Positions 46,466 to 55,695 of a DNA stretch of 64,000 nt are shown here, piece by piece (position 1 is the stretch's first letter; each line of letters opens with the position of its first letter). This DNA is from Agaribacterium sp. ZY112 (GTDB lineage Bacteria > Pseudomonadota > Gammaproteobacteria > Pseudomonadales > Cellvibrionaceae), in NCBI RefSeq assembly GCF_041346925.1, contig NZ_CP166840.1, positions 2,289,001 to 2,353,000 of the forward strand. Direction: 5' to 3'. Below the pieces are notes generated by a model. The model saw nothing but the letters and a program-made list of their open reading frames with translations, had not been told where the DNA came from and did not search any database. The translations under genes were made by a program, and so were the position numbers.

Positions 46466-46498
46466 GCCCCGCTTACACAAGGTAAGTGGGGCTTTTTT
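46466..46498 (+). terminator. intrinsic terminator of secD-secF
   Basis: GCCCCGCTTAC and GTAAGTGGGGC form an 11-bp stem (one G-U pair) with loop ACAAG, followed by six T. It lies 25 bp after the secF stop. Confidence 0.95.
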
Positions 46499-46585
46499 GT
46501 ATCTGCAGTCAGCACTTTTGTTGCTTATGTTTGTCTTAATACAGCCACTTTAATGGCTGTGGTGGCCGTTTTTGACTCCTTTAGT

Positions 46586-46786
46586 TTACTGAGAGCGTTG
46601 CCTGTTACTTTGTCTATTTGTGTGCCTGCTCGTTTGTATTGGTACTAAGGCTTGTGATGGCACGGCATTGTGGTGGTCGGCAATGCGCTCAAATACTTTG
46701 TTTAGCCCACCTAGCGTAAGAGTGAGCCACTTTCTTAGGTAAGTATTTAGTGTGTTTTGACCTGCTTGTTGTTCTTGTTGCTGCAT
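46586..46786 (-). CDS. possible small protein, antisense to the kinase leader
   Basis: A 66-residue frame starting at the ATG at 46784-46786, with AGAGG about 11 bases upstream. It begins MQQQEQQAGQN and has an amphipathic helix-like middle (YLRKWLTLTLGGLNKVFERI) and a basic, Arg/Ser/Gln-rich tail. It lies in the 460-bp gap between secF and the hybrid kinase. No family is recognised, and it may be chance. Confidence 0.25.
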   Translation of the reverse strand: MQQQEQQAGQNTLNTYLRKWLTLTLGGLNKVFERIADHHNAVPSQALVPIQTSRHTNRQSNRQRSQ

Positions 46787-46899
46787 GGGTCTAACTACCT
46801 CTGTTTGTTTTCGCTGACGTTTTGCTGAATCAGTTTTTTTATCACTCTTTGCTGATCTTATAAGCCAGTATAGCCTTCCCTGAGAGCAGCGAATGGGAT

Positions 46900-48966
46900 A
46901 TGGTAAATCCATCTGAAGGACACCGTACATATAATAAAATGAGTTTTCTAACTCGCATTCGTCGCCGTCGGCGGCCGCGCCTCTCTGCCCGTAACTATCG
47001 TCGCTTGCTTAAAGATGTCGAGCGCTATGACCGTATCTTTAAAGGCTCTCATGCTTATGGCTTCCTAGATTGGGATGTCAAAAAGAAGTATATGTATTGG
47101 GATGGTGGTTTTTGGTCCTATCTTGGTTATCAAGCCAAGGACATGAAGCGCATTTCTGATGCTGAGCAGTTTATGCATTTTGTGCATGAAGACGACAGAG
47201 AGCAGCTTAAAAGCACGGTTTTACGCCATATTAAAGACCACGGGCCCGGTGAGGCTGTCTTTAGAATTAAACGTAAAACAGGTACCTATATTTGGGCTGA
47301 AGTACGCTGTGAAGCCATTCGCGACCTTGATGGGCGGGTCAATTTTACCTCTGGTCTTATCTTTGATGTGAGTCGGCAGAAAGAGGTGGAAGAGGCGCTG
47401 ATTATTTCTGAAGGCCGTTATGCCCGTATTCTTAAAGCCTCTAATGATGGAGTTTGGGAGTGGACGGCAGATCACGGAACCTTTCACTTTTCTGCGCGCT
47501 GTTGGGAGCAGTTAGGCTTTGAGGAAGGAGATGACAAACTCAATCGGGGCATAGATCGGCTAGATGTTTGGCGAGCGCGTATTCACCCTGATGATATAGC
47601 CCTATTTGATAAAACGCTTAATGATCACTTTATGAAAAAAACGGCTTTTGATGTGGAGTATCGCATTAAGGGGCGAGACGAGTCTTGGCGCTGGATTCGG
47701 GCTCGAGGCCAAATGCATTATGGCGCTGATGGTAGTCCTTGGCGAATGAGTGGCACTAACATGGATATTACCGAGCTGAAGCGTTCGGAAGAGCGGGTTA
47801 TTCAGGCCAAAGATGCGGCTGAGCAGGCCAATATGGCTAAGAGTGAGTTCTTATCTAGTATGAGCCATGAACTACGCACCCCGCTCAATGCCATTCTTGG
47901 TTTTACTCAGTTGTTTGAGCTTGATACCAACTTGACGCGTGGTCAGCGAGATAATCTCAACGAGGTTAAAAAAGCTGGTGAGCACTTAGTGAGTTTAGTG
48001 GGGGACGTACTTGATTTGGCGCGCATTGAAAGTGGGCGCTTGGATCTGAAAAACGAAGTTATCGACATAGCTAAGGTCTTAGAAGACTGTGTGGGGTTAT
48101 TAAAAACTCAGGCGGGTGCGCGTGGCCTCTATGTTGAAATTAATAGTTCGGCCAGTGGTGAGTATAGGATCTTAGCTGATAAGCGCCGCACCAATCAGAT
48201 TTTGCTCAACCTATTAAGCAATGCGATTAAATACAATATTCAAGATGGCCGTATACGCATAAGCACACGGGTTATTGATGGGCGTGCGGTGCAAATTACG
48301 GTGACGGATACGGGCTGTGGTATTGCTGACGATATGAAAGAGCAGGTCTTTCAGCCTTTTAATCGTTTAGTCTCAGATAAGGACAGTGTTGAAGGCACAG
48401 GTGTGGGGTTGGTCATCTCTCAGCAGCTTGTTGAGCAGATGGGCGGAGCAATGGGTTTTAGCTCGGTGGAGCATGAAGGCTCAAGTTTTTGGTTTCAGCT
48501 ACCCGCACGTCTCGTCTCAGAGATTGATGAGGATGAAGAGTCAGAAAGTGAAGCAGAGGCGCGTCAGCGCTCAGAACTGAGCTTGCACTTTAGTGGCCGT
48601 CGTCGAGTCTTATACGTAGAAGACAGTATCCCTAATCAGCGTTTGATGGAGAGGATACTCGCTCATTACAAGCAGATAGAGCTGATTGTCGTGCCGGATG
48701 GCTTTAGTGGTTTATTTGAGGCGCGAACGAATCCACCTGATCTAATTATCATGGATATCAACTTACCGGGTATGAGTGGTTACGAGACCTTCGATATCAT
48801 TAAGCGAGACAAGGTGACCGAGCATATCCCAGTGATCGCCTTATCAGCTAATGCGATGGATCATGATTTTGTGAAGGGGCGTGAAGCGGGCTTTTTACAC
48901 TATCTTGCCAAGCCTTTACAGTTGCAAGAACTGATAACCGTGTTTAATGAATTGCTGGTTCAGTAA
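46900..48966 (+). CDS. PAS-domain hybrid sensor histidine kinase
   Basis: A 688-residue soluble sensor kinase with no membrane segment. In order: a basic N-terminus (RIRRRRRPRLSAR), a PAS/PAC domain (about 55-165), a second PAS/PAC (about 170-300, WRWIRARGQMHYGADG), HisKA with H323 in SMSHELRTP, HATPase with NLLSNAIKYN and DTGCGI and GTGVGLVIS, and a receiver domain with phosphorylation site D619 in IIMDINLPGMSGY. The start could be the ATG at 46939 instead, losing 13 residues. No response-regulator gene is adjacent, so the output goes through another protein. The signal is unknown; PAS domains suggest redox, light or ligand sensing. Confidence 0.92.
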   Translation: MVNPSEGHRTYNKMSFLTRIRRRRRPRLSARNYRRLLKDVERYDRIFKGSHAYGFLDWDVKKKYMYWDGGFWSYLGYQAKDMKRISDAEQFMHFVHEDDREQLKSTVLRHIKDHGPGEAVFRIKRKTGTYIWAEVRCEAIRDLDGRVNFTSGLIFDVSRQKEVEEALIISEGRYARILKASNDGVWEWTADHGTFHFSARCWEQLGFEEGDDKLNRGIDRLDVWRARIHPDDIALFDKTLNDHFMKKTAFDVEYRIKGRDESWRWIRARGQMHYGADGSPWRMSGTNMDITELKRSEERVIQAKDAAEQANMAKSEFLSSMSHELRTPLNAILGFTQLFELDTNLTRGQRDNLNEVKKAGEHLVSLVGDVLDLARIESGRLDLKNEVIDIAKVLEDCVGLLKTQAGARGLYVEINSSASGEYRILADKRRTNQILLNLLSNAIKYNIQDGRIRISTRVIDGRAVQITVTDTGCGIADDMKEQVFQPFNRLVSDKDSVEGTGVGLVISQQLVEQMGGAMGFSSVEHEGSSFWFQLPARLVSEIDEDEESESEAEARQRSELSLHFSGRRRVLYVEDSIPNQRLMERILAHYKQIELIVVPDGFSGLFEARTNPPDLIIMDINLPGMSGYETFDIIKRDKVTEHIPVIALSANAMDHDFVKGREAGFLHYLAKPLQLQELITVFNELLVQ

Positions 48967-49005
48967 GCTGTTGCTTTAAAGAATGGTGAGTTTGAAAAGT
49001 AAGGA

Positions 49006-49036
49006 GGGGGGGAGTTTAGGCTCCGCCCCTTTCTTA
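49006..49036. terminator. GC-rich hairpin between convergent kinase and suhB genes
   Basis: GGGGGGGAG and CTCCGCCCC pair with one mismatch around loop TTTAGG, followed on the + strand by TTTCTTATCTT. It lies 40 bp after the kinase stop and may serve both genes. Confidence 0.6.
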
Positions 49037-49061
49037 TCTTGTTCTGAAGGTTGCGCAGGCT

Positions 49062-49862
49062 TTAGACCTGGCCCATATGGCGGCCAACGATTTGTAGCAA
49101 GGGTTTAAATACTTTAGGGCTCGCGCAAACGATGTGGCCTTTTTCCAAGTAGCTATTTCCACCTCGGAAATCACTGATCATGCCACCGGCTTCTCTCACT
49201 AAGAGTACGCCACCAGCAATATCCCAGATGTTTAGGTTTACTTCCCAAAAACCATCAAAGCGGCCAGCAGCTACATAGGCTAAATCGAGCGCTGCAGAAC
49301 CCGGTCGGCGAATGCCTGCGGTTTTACTGGCGACCTCTTTCATGCACTCGGCGAACGCATCAACGTGCTCTAGAGCAAAACCGTTAAAGGGGATACCAGT
49401 GCCGATTAAAGCACCGTCAAGGCTTAAGCGATTAGTTACTCGAATGCGGCGGCCGTTCAAACTGGCGCCACGACCGCGGCTTGCGGTGAATTCTTCGCGT
49501 TTGATTGGGTCGATAACCACAGCGTGCTCAATTTGACCTTTGTAGCGACAAGCGATAGAAACAGCAAAGTGAGGAATGCCGTGTAAAAAGTTGGTGGTGC
49601 CGTCGAGTGGGTCGATAATCCATTCGAACTCAGAATCTTTATTGCCTGTCACGCCGGTTTCTTCACCGATGAACTTGTGATCCGGGTAGGCTTTCTTGAG
49701 ATGGTAAATGACTTCCTTTTCAGAGCTACGATCGACCTCGCTGACAAAGTCGTTGCGACCTTTTTCTTCAATCTCAATAAGGTCTACGCGCTCAAAAGCG
49801 CGTTCGAGCACTTCTGCGGCTTTACGACCGGCTTTAAGTGCTACATTCAGCATGGGTTCCAT
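49062..49862 (-). CDS. suhB: inositol-1-monophosphatase
   Basis: A 266-residue Mg-dependent phosphatase, which in E. coli also acts in ribosomal RNA transcription antitermination. Metal ligands are visible as E67 in GEETG and D84, D87 in WIIDPLDGTTNF. The C-terminal signature is NIWDIAGGVLLVREAGG. In many gammaproteobacteria suhB is adjacent to and divergent from trmJ; here it is divergent from that side, but about 5.8 kb of other genes lie between. A TATAAT hexamer on the minus strand at 49904-49909 may be its -10 element. Confidence 0.96.
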   Translation of the reverse strand: MEPMLNVALKAGRKAAEVLERAFERVDLIEIEEKGRNDFVSEVDRSSEKEVIYHLKKAYPDHKFIGEETGVTGNKDSEFEWIIDPLDGTTNFLHGIPHFAVSIACRYKGQIEHAVVIDPIKREEFTASRGRGASLNGRRIRVTNRLSLDGALIGTGIPFNGFALEHVDAFAECMKEVASKTAGIRRPGSAALDLAYVAAGRFDGFWEVNLNIWDIAGGVLLVREAGGMISDFRGGNSYLEKGHIVCASPKVFKPLLQIVGRHMGQV

Positions 49863-50010
49863 AAGCTAACTCTTGTTGCATTTTGCAAGGATGAAAGGCG
49901 CGGATTATAGCAATCACGCGGCGTTCAGGCTATGGCAAAGTGCTTAATAAGTGCTTGGCAGGGCTAGATAAAATTAAGCTAAGTTAGGGCTTTACTTACG
50001 TGCATGCACG

Positions 50011-50433
50011 TTATTCCAATGTTTTATCCACGCCGTAGACATGGTATTGCAGGATGTCTTTCCAGCTGACAATACCTCTGATTTCGTTAAATTCATCGAC
50101 TACAGGAAGGCAAGATATGTTGTTTTCTATGAGCAAGATAGAAGCACTGTCGATTAGGGTCTCTTCATCAACACTGATGACATCACGAGCCATAAATTCG
50201 CAGCACTTAAGTTGCATTTGATGTTTGTCTAAATCTCGTTCGTGTTCAGTGCCTAAAAATGGGCTTGTATGGTGGAGTACATCTCTATCGGATAAGACGC
50301 CTACTAGTTTATTGTTTTCTTCTACGAGCAGATGGCGAAAGCTTACCTGTAAAAAGATGTCTTTTAATTTTTCTAAGCTGGTGTCACCTGTCACGGTAGT
50401 TACACTCTTTGTCATGATGTCGGCAACTAACAT
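50011..50433 (-). CDS. two-CBS-domain protein
   Basis: A 140-residue protein consisting of a pair of CBS domains (about 1-65 and 75-135). The repeated signatures are VADIMTKSVTTV...VGVLSDRDVLHH and CEFMARDVISV...RGIVSWKDIL. CBS pairs bind adenosine nucleotides or SAM and act as sensors. A GGAG ribosome-binding site precedes the ATG. It starts 11 bp after the fapA stop, so it is co-transcribed with it, suggesting a functional link. Confidence 0.9.
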   Translation of the reverse strand: MLVADIMTKSVTTVTGDTSLEKLKDIFLQVSFRHLLVEENNKLVGVLSDRDVLHHTSPFLGTEHERDLDKHQMQLKCCEFMARDVISVDEETLIDSASILLIENNISCLPVVDEFNEIRGIVSWKDILQYHVYGVDKTLE

Positions 50434-50444
50434 AATAATCTCCG

Positions 50445-52229
50445 TTATTTTGCCTTAGCGTTAGGTATGGGGTTAAAAACGAGCATTTGATTCTCTCGCT
50501 CTACTCGGGTGTTTTTATACTCTTTATCTACCTCTTTGCTTACGTCGTTTATTTGCAGGCTGGTGCCAGGAAATAAAGTGTTTCTAACGTCTATATAGAG
50601 TTCGTCGGCATCACTGACAACAGCTTGTAATGACTCAATATGTCGATCGTAGTTACTGATGATTTCTTTAATGGAGTTTAATGTGGCTTCTATTTTTCTA
50701 GCTTTATCTAGAGTAACCTGACCTATTGCGGTGGGGGAGTCGGTATGTCGTATTTTGAGTAAGATACTTTCTAGTTGGTTTTGCTCCGTTTCTCTTCTGG
50801 TTCGTTTTAATATGGTTTTTTCAAGCTCTTTTTGTGCCGCTGAGCTGGTGCCTAATTCAATGACGGTTTGTACATAGGCATCACTGCCTACCTTTTTGGC
50901 AAACAGAGAGCCACTGCACTTTGTATGGCCACCAATAATTGCGCCTCGACCACTTTGTTCTCCAATGGCAATACGCTTTAAGGCTTGAGTTTCGCAATTG
51001 AGTAAATACTCCTTAACAAGCAGCTCGCCAATGCAGTTTACTGTGGCTTGGTTTATAAATTTGGCTTCTATATTCCCCGTTGCGGAGATTTTGGGGTCGA
51101 TATCATCATCGTCTCCGCCCCCTTGAACACCTCCTGATATAAAAATACTACCGCCAGCAATAAGCTGGGAGCGATTCACAAAGCCTTTTACAAAGATATC
51201 GCCCTCAGCTTTTACTTCAAAACCACTGCGAACATTACCTGTAATAATGACGGTACCGTTGTAATCAATATTGCCGCTGCTTAAATCTACGGATTTAATG
51301 GTGAGTACAGGATCAACCTTAGCTTGCCCTGTGGATACAACAGGGTGGCCTTTAATAGCAGCTATAAGTACATTTTTATCATCTGGATGAAAATCAACAC
51401 CATCTGATTTTTTCGGCAGTTTAAGGTCGCGGCCTTTTTTCGGTTTGATGATTTTGCCAAGTACATTGACACCAGGGGTACCTTCGGTGGGCGGAATTTT
51501 ACGGACAAGCTCGTCACCTTCTTCGACCATGGTGTAGTCATAGACTTCATGTAAATCGATGGCTTCTAGGCTGTCTACATCGCGCTCGACATCTTTTTTA
51601 CTATCCACTAATACTTTGAGTGAGGCCGGCTCCCCATCGATAGCGGGAATCGCTTCTGCAACGACTATATCAAGTGCAATACTGCTATTGCGCAGTTTTT
51701 CAAATGCACTTTCTATTAAACACTCTTCGGTGATTTTTGCCTTATTCTTGGCTTGGTTTATTTCTTCGTTACTCAGCGGGGACCCACCCCATGCTTGGGT
51801 CGTTTGAGCGCGTGCGCTTAGTCTATCGTTACTGACGGTGATTTTAATCGTGGCATCTTTACGCTGGCCTAGTAAGTAGCGACCTGGGAAGTCTTTTTTT
51901 ACTTTGCGAACAAAGGCGTCAACACTGTTCCTAGGATAAAAGAGTTTGTCATATGCTAAGCGTTGTATCTCCATTTGCACCTTGGGCATGGTGACACCGT
52001 TAACGGCTTTTTCTACGTCACTAAAGCGAAAGGGGCTGCCTTCTTCGGCGCATTGCTCCATGGTTGGCCGCTCGTGTGCCACCCCCCAAAGCTCACCTTT
52101 ATCATCATCAAACTCTAAGCTGAAGGGGCTAAATTGTGGGCGTGCAGGAGGGTCCCTCCGGGTGGTGGTTTGGCTATCTATTTCTGCCTCGAAGTTAGCG
52201 GCGGTCTCGGGGGCGCTTTTGTCGCTCAT
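50445..52229 (-). CDS. FapA (DUF342) family polymer-forming protein
   Basis: A 594-residue cytoplasmic protein of the FapA/DUF342 family, first linked to flagellar assembly and polar localisation in Vibrio. The N-terminal third is mixed alpha/beta. A core of RKIPPTEGTPGVNVLGK (residues about 235-251) is the family marker. A right-handed beta-helix of short Gly-rich repeats follows (VIITGNVRSGFEVKAEGDIFV, of which GNVRSGFEVKAEGDI is typical). A coiled coil with ILKRTRRETEQNQLESILLK then runs towards the C-terminus. No flagellar genes are near, so its role here is open. It is divergent from a hybrid kinase gene. Confidence 0.88.
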   Translation of the reverse strand: MSDKSAPETAANFEAEIDSQTTTRRDPPARPQFSPFSLEFDDDKGELWGVAHERPTMEQCAEEGSPFRFSDVEKAVNGVTMPKVQMEIQRLAYDKLFYPRNSVDAFVRKVKKDFPGRYLLGQRKDATIKITVSNDRLSARAQTTQAWGGSPLSNEEINQAKNKAKITEECLIESAFEKLRNSSIALDIVVAEAIPAIDGEPASLKVLVDSKKDVERDVDSLEAIDLHEVYDYTMVEEGDELVRKIPPTEGTPGVNVLGKIIKPKKGRDLKLPKKSDGVDFHPDDKNVLIAAIKGHPVVSTGQAKVDPVLTIKSVDLSSGNIDYNGTVIITGNVRSGFEVKAEGDIFVKGFVNRSQLIAGGSIFISGGVQGGGDDDDIDPKISATGNIEAKFINQATVNCIGELLVKEYLLNCETQALKRIAIGEQSGRGAIIGGHTKCSGSLFAKKVGSDAYVQTVIELGTSSAAQKELEKTILKRTRRETEQNQLESILLKIRHTDSPTAIGQVTLDKARKIEATLNSIKEIISNYDRHIESLQAVVSDADELYIDVRNTLFPGTSLQINDVSKEVDKEYKNTRVERENQMLVFNPIPNAKAK

Positions 52230-52530
52230 CGTTCGGTCGGTTTTTACATATTTTATTTGAGTATAGATGATTTACTCTTAGGCGCATTTCGGCGACCTTG
52301 TACACTATATAAATGCATTTCTAGTCATTAATGGCTCTTCTGTCGTATTTATTAATAGGTCCTTTGGCTAGGCTTCTGGCGCGATAAAGGTTCTGTAATT
52401 AGGCCTGTGCTGGTGGCCTAATTAGATACTTCAAGATAGGGCATCTCATACGCTACTTTAGGGCTACACTAGGTACAATGTTGGTATTCCTTAGCAGGTA
52501 AGCTTATTAAGGGCTCGAAGTAGAATCTTC
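52230..52530. promoter_or_regulatory. divergent promoter region with a 10-bp perfect inverted repeat
   Basis: 300 bp between fapA and the CHASE3 kinase. TAATTAGGCC at 52396-52405 and GGCCTAATTA at 52415-52424 form a perfect 10-bp inverted repeat with a 9-nt gap, about 110 bp before the kinase start. It could be an operator or an mRNA hairpin. No other feature was found. Confidence 0.45.
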
Positions 52531-55500
52531 ATGTTAAATCTCATGCCGCGGAGTATCCGCTTTAAAATCCTGACGGGCTTTATGTTTCCCCTGATTCTAA
52601 TAGGGGCTTTTTCTGTTTTTATTCATCACACCGTTAAGTCTTCAATAGAAACGGCTAATTGGGTCAGCTATAGCCAAGAAGTTATTACGCGTGCGCACAA
52701 GCTAGAGAAGTATATCGTTGCGATGGAAACCGGAGAGCGCGGTTTTTTAATTACTGGTAAGGAGCATTTTCTAGAGCCGTTTATCGCATCGAGGCAGAAA
52801 TGGGCACTTGAGATAGAGGCATTAAAAAGCTTAGTTGCAAAGCGTTCAGAACAGTTAGCTCGTATAAACGAGATAGAGCGTATGGCCAATATGTGGGTGC
52901 TTGCGATAGCCGAGCCAGATATTAAGTTTAGGCGTTCGATCTCCAATGGTAACCAAGCCTCTATCGAGTTGTTGATGGATGGGGAAGAGGGCAAGCGCAT
53001 TATGGATGAAATGCGCTTTGTGATTGAACGCTTTATTCAAGAAGAGGAGGCTCTTATGCAAGCGAGGGCGTTGGCTGCTCGGGATAAGGCCGAGTTAACG
53101 GTTGATGTAACATCATTGTGGCTGCCTTTACTTGCCCTCCTTGGTGCAGCTGTTGCTGTCTTTACCTTGTTTAAAGCCATTATTGGCCCTTTGCGTTCTT
53201 TATCGGAGGCTGCGGAGCAGATTGCCGATGGCGATTTAAATGCTCGTATTGATAATGTCAGCGATGATGAAATTGGTTTTGTGGCCCAGTCATTTAATGA
53301 CATGGCAAGCTCTTTACACGCGTCGATTACGGCGAATGAAGAAGCAAATAGGAGGTTGTTGCATGCGCACAAGGATTTAGAAAACAAGGCCGAAGAGCTA
53401 CTGCTAGCAAGTCAGCACAAGTCGCAGTTTTTAGCCAATATGAGCCATGAGATTCGCACTCCGTTAAATGGGGTTATGGGCATGCTGGGGCTAATTTCAC
53501 GCAGTGAAATCAATGAAAAAACGAAGCGTTATACAAGCTTGGCTTTGGAAAGTGCAGAATCACTTCTGGTGGTGATTAACGATATTCTCGACTTCTCTAA
53601 AATAGAGGCCGGAAAGCTAGAGGTCGAAGCGGTTGAGTTTGATATTAGGCTGTTGTTTAGTGACTTTAGCCATGCTGTTGCTTATCGGGCGCAGGAAAAG
53701 GGCTTAGAGTTTGTTGTTGATATCTTTGACTTGCCGGCAGGTAAGTTCTATGGCGATGCTGCACGGATACGTCAAATTCTTAATAATCTTGTTAACAATG
53801 CCATTAAATTTACCAAATCAGGTGAGATTGTTGTTCGAGCAGAGCTGGCTCCTGTTGAGGATAAGCATGTGGAGCTGCGTTGTTCGGTGAGTGATACGGG
53901 CATTGGTATCGCTGCAGATAAGTTGGCAACGCTATTTCAGGAGTTTACTCAAGAAGACGCCTCTACGACTCGTGATTACGGTGGCACCGGGCTTGGTTTG
54001 GCCATTGTCAAACAGCTCTGTTGTTTAATGGGGGGCGATGTTTGGGTCGGTAGTATTAAAGGGCGTGGTAGTGAATTTAGTTTTAGTTTGCTTTTAGAGT
54101 GTGGACAAGAGCAAGCGGTACCCGCACCTTGTTTAGATTTAAGTCAGCAACTTGTATTGTTGGCCGAGCCAAATGAGACTCATGCAGAGCTTTTACATAA
54201 ACAGCTTGAGTCGTGGCAGGCTCCTATACGTCGAACTTGTGAGCCGCAACAAATGCAAGCGTACTTAGCTGCGACTGATCTTGCTATTTCAGTTTTGATC
54301 ATTTCAGAAAAATTACTTGCCGATATGGATTCCATGCAATTAAAGGACATGCAATCGCTGTGTTTGGCACGTAAGGTTAAAGTGTTATTGCTGAGTTCTT
54401 TGTCTAAATACGATGAAAAGCAGCGTGACTTTAACGGCCTAGATTTACATAGTTTAGCTAAGCCTATTTCATCCTCTGACCTTTTTGACGCCTTAAATAG
54501 TTTGCTTTACGGCAAGGAGAGTACAAAAAAACAAGCCAAAACTTCTTTGTTTGCAGAAGGGCTGAGCGAGACCGAAGACATACGTGTGCTCTTGGTTGAG
54601 GATAATGCCTTTAACCAAGAGGTGGCCTTAGGTTTCTTGGAAGATTTAAATTTAAGCGTTGGTGTGGCTAATAATGGTCAAGAAGCTATTGAGGAATTGA
54701 TCAGCGCGGCAGAGTCGGTTCCTTATTCTATTGTATTGATGGATTGCCAAATGCCCGTTATGGATGGTTATGAGGCGACTAAGAGCATTCGTACAGGCTA
54801 TAGTGGTGTACCCAATGCGGATATACCGATTATTGCAATGACAGCCAATGCCATGCGCGGAGATAGAGAAAAGTGCCTAGCAGCGGGTATGAGTGATTAT
54901 CTGGCTAAACCCGTTTCTTTTGATGGCTTGTTAGAAAAACTAAGTGAGTGGGGGGCATCGGCTCGTATGGTTAGTAGCCGTATTGTGCCGGTCAGTAGCC
55001 AAGAGCTTAACGCGGATTCATCTCAAGTTTGGGTTGCTGCCGACGAACACAAACCTGCTGCTGAGCTGAATGTTATGAAAGCGAGTGTTGCGCAAGTAAG
55101 TATTGAGGGGCCCAGCGTTTCAGAGCTCAGTTCGGTGGCGCTTAACCGCCGTGAACCAAGCCATTCAGGGGGCAAACAAGCTGAGAGTGAAGAAGACGAG
55201 GCGCCAGTCGATAAGCACTGGGACGAAGAACTTTTTCTCTCTCGCATTAAATATAAGCGAGATCGAGCCGAGCGTTTGGTGGCGACTTTTATGCAAAGCA
55301 CCCCGGAGATACTTGAGGATTTAAAAAACAGCAGGGATAAAGGTGCTGAGCTAAAAGCTCACGCACATAAATTAAAAGGTGCATCGGTTAATATTTCGGC
55401 TCCTCATTTAGCAGGCTTATGTGCAGAGCTTGAGACGTTGGCCTTAAACGCTGAAGTGGCGGTACTTGATGCACTGCTGCAGAAGATTGAGCAAGCATAC

Positions 55501-55539
55501 GTCCACTTGGCTGATGCTTTTATGCGCTGGATGAGATAA
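52531..55539 (+). CDS. CHASE3-HAMP hybrid histidine kinase with HPt domain
   Basis: A 1002-residue membrane kinase of BarA-like layout. An N-terminal helix (about 10-30) is followed by a CHASE3 periplasmic domain (40-185, METGERGFLITG), a second helix (about 195-215) and HAMP. HisKA has H306 (NMSHEIRTP). HATPase has NNLVNNAIKF, DTGIGI and GGTGLGLAI. A receiver-like domain (about 538-665) has S592 where the phosphorylated Asp should be, so it is a pseudo-receiver. A true receiver has D738 (LMDCQMPVMDGYEA), and the C-terminal HPt has H946 in HAHKLKG. A phosphorelay H306-D738-H946 is expected. The final partner is not in the window. Confidence 0.93.
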   Translation: MLNLMPRSIRFKILTGFMFPLILIGAFSVFIHHTVKSSIETANWVSYSQEVITRAHKLEKYIVAMETGERGFLITGKEHFLEPFIASRQKWALEIEALKSLVAKRSEQLARINEIERMANMWVLAIAEPDIKFRRSISNGNQASIELLMDGEEGKRIMDEMRFVIERFIQEEEALMQARALAARDKAELTVDVTSLWLPLLALLGAAVAVFTLFKAIIGPLRSLSEAAEQIADGDLNARIDNVSDDEIGFVAQSFNDMASSLHASITANEEANRRLLHAHKDLENKAEELLLASQHKSQFLANMSHEIRTPLNGVMGMLGLISRSEINEKTKRYTSLALESAESLLVVINDILDFSKIEAGKLEVEAVEFDIRLLFSDFSHAVAYRAQEKGLEFVVDIFDLPAGKFYGDAARIRQILNNLVNNAIKFTKSGEIVVRAELAPVEDKHVELRCSVSDTGIGIAADKLATLFQEFTQEDASTTRDYGGTGLGLAIVKQLCCLMGGDVWVGSIKGRGSEFSFSLLLECGQEQAVPAPCLDLSQQLVLLAEPNETHAELLHKQLESWQAPIRRTCEPQQMQAYLAATDLAISVLIISEKLLADMDSMQLKDMQSLCLARKVKVLLLSSLSKYDEKQRDFNGLDLHSLAKPISSSDLFDALNSLLYGKESTKKQAKTSLFAEGLSETEDIRVLLVEDNAFNQEVALGFLEDLNLSVGVANNGQEAIEELISAAESVPYSIVLMDCQMPVMDGYEATKSIRTGYSGVPNADIPIIAMTANAMRGDREKCLAAGMSDYLAKPVSFDGLLEKLSEWGASARMVSSRIVPVSSQELNADSSQVWVAADEHKPAAELNVMKASVAQVSIEGPSVSELSSVALNRREPSHSGGKQAESEEDEAPVDKHWDEELFLSRIKYKRDRAERLVATFMQSTPEILEDLKNSRDKGAELKAHAHKLKGASVNISAPHLAGLCAELETLALNAEVAVLDALLQKIEQAYVHLADAFMRWMR

Positions 55540-55695
55540 AAGCTTAAACGTAGGTTTTTGATGGCTCAGGTTTTGAACCTTTCATTCCTAATTGTCCAAG
55601 CTTTAACGCGGTTTTGATATTTTTCCCCCCATACTCGCTCTTAAGCCTTATCGGCGTTAAAATGCGCGCCCAAAATCTTTGTACGGGCTCTCCTA

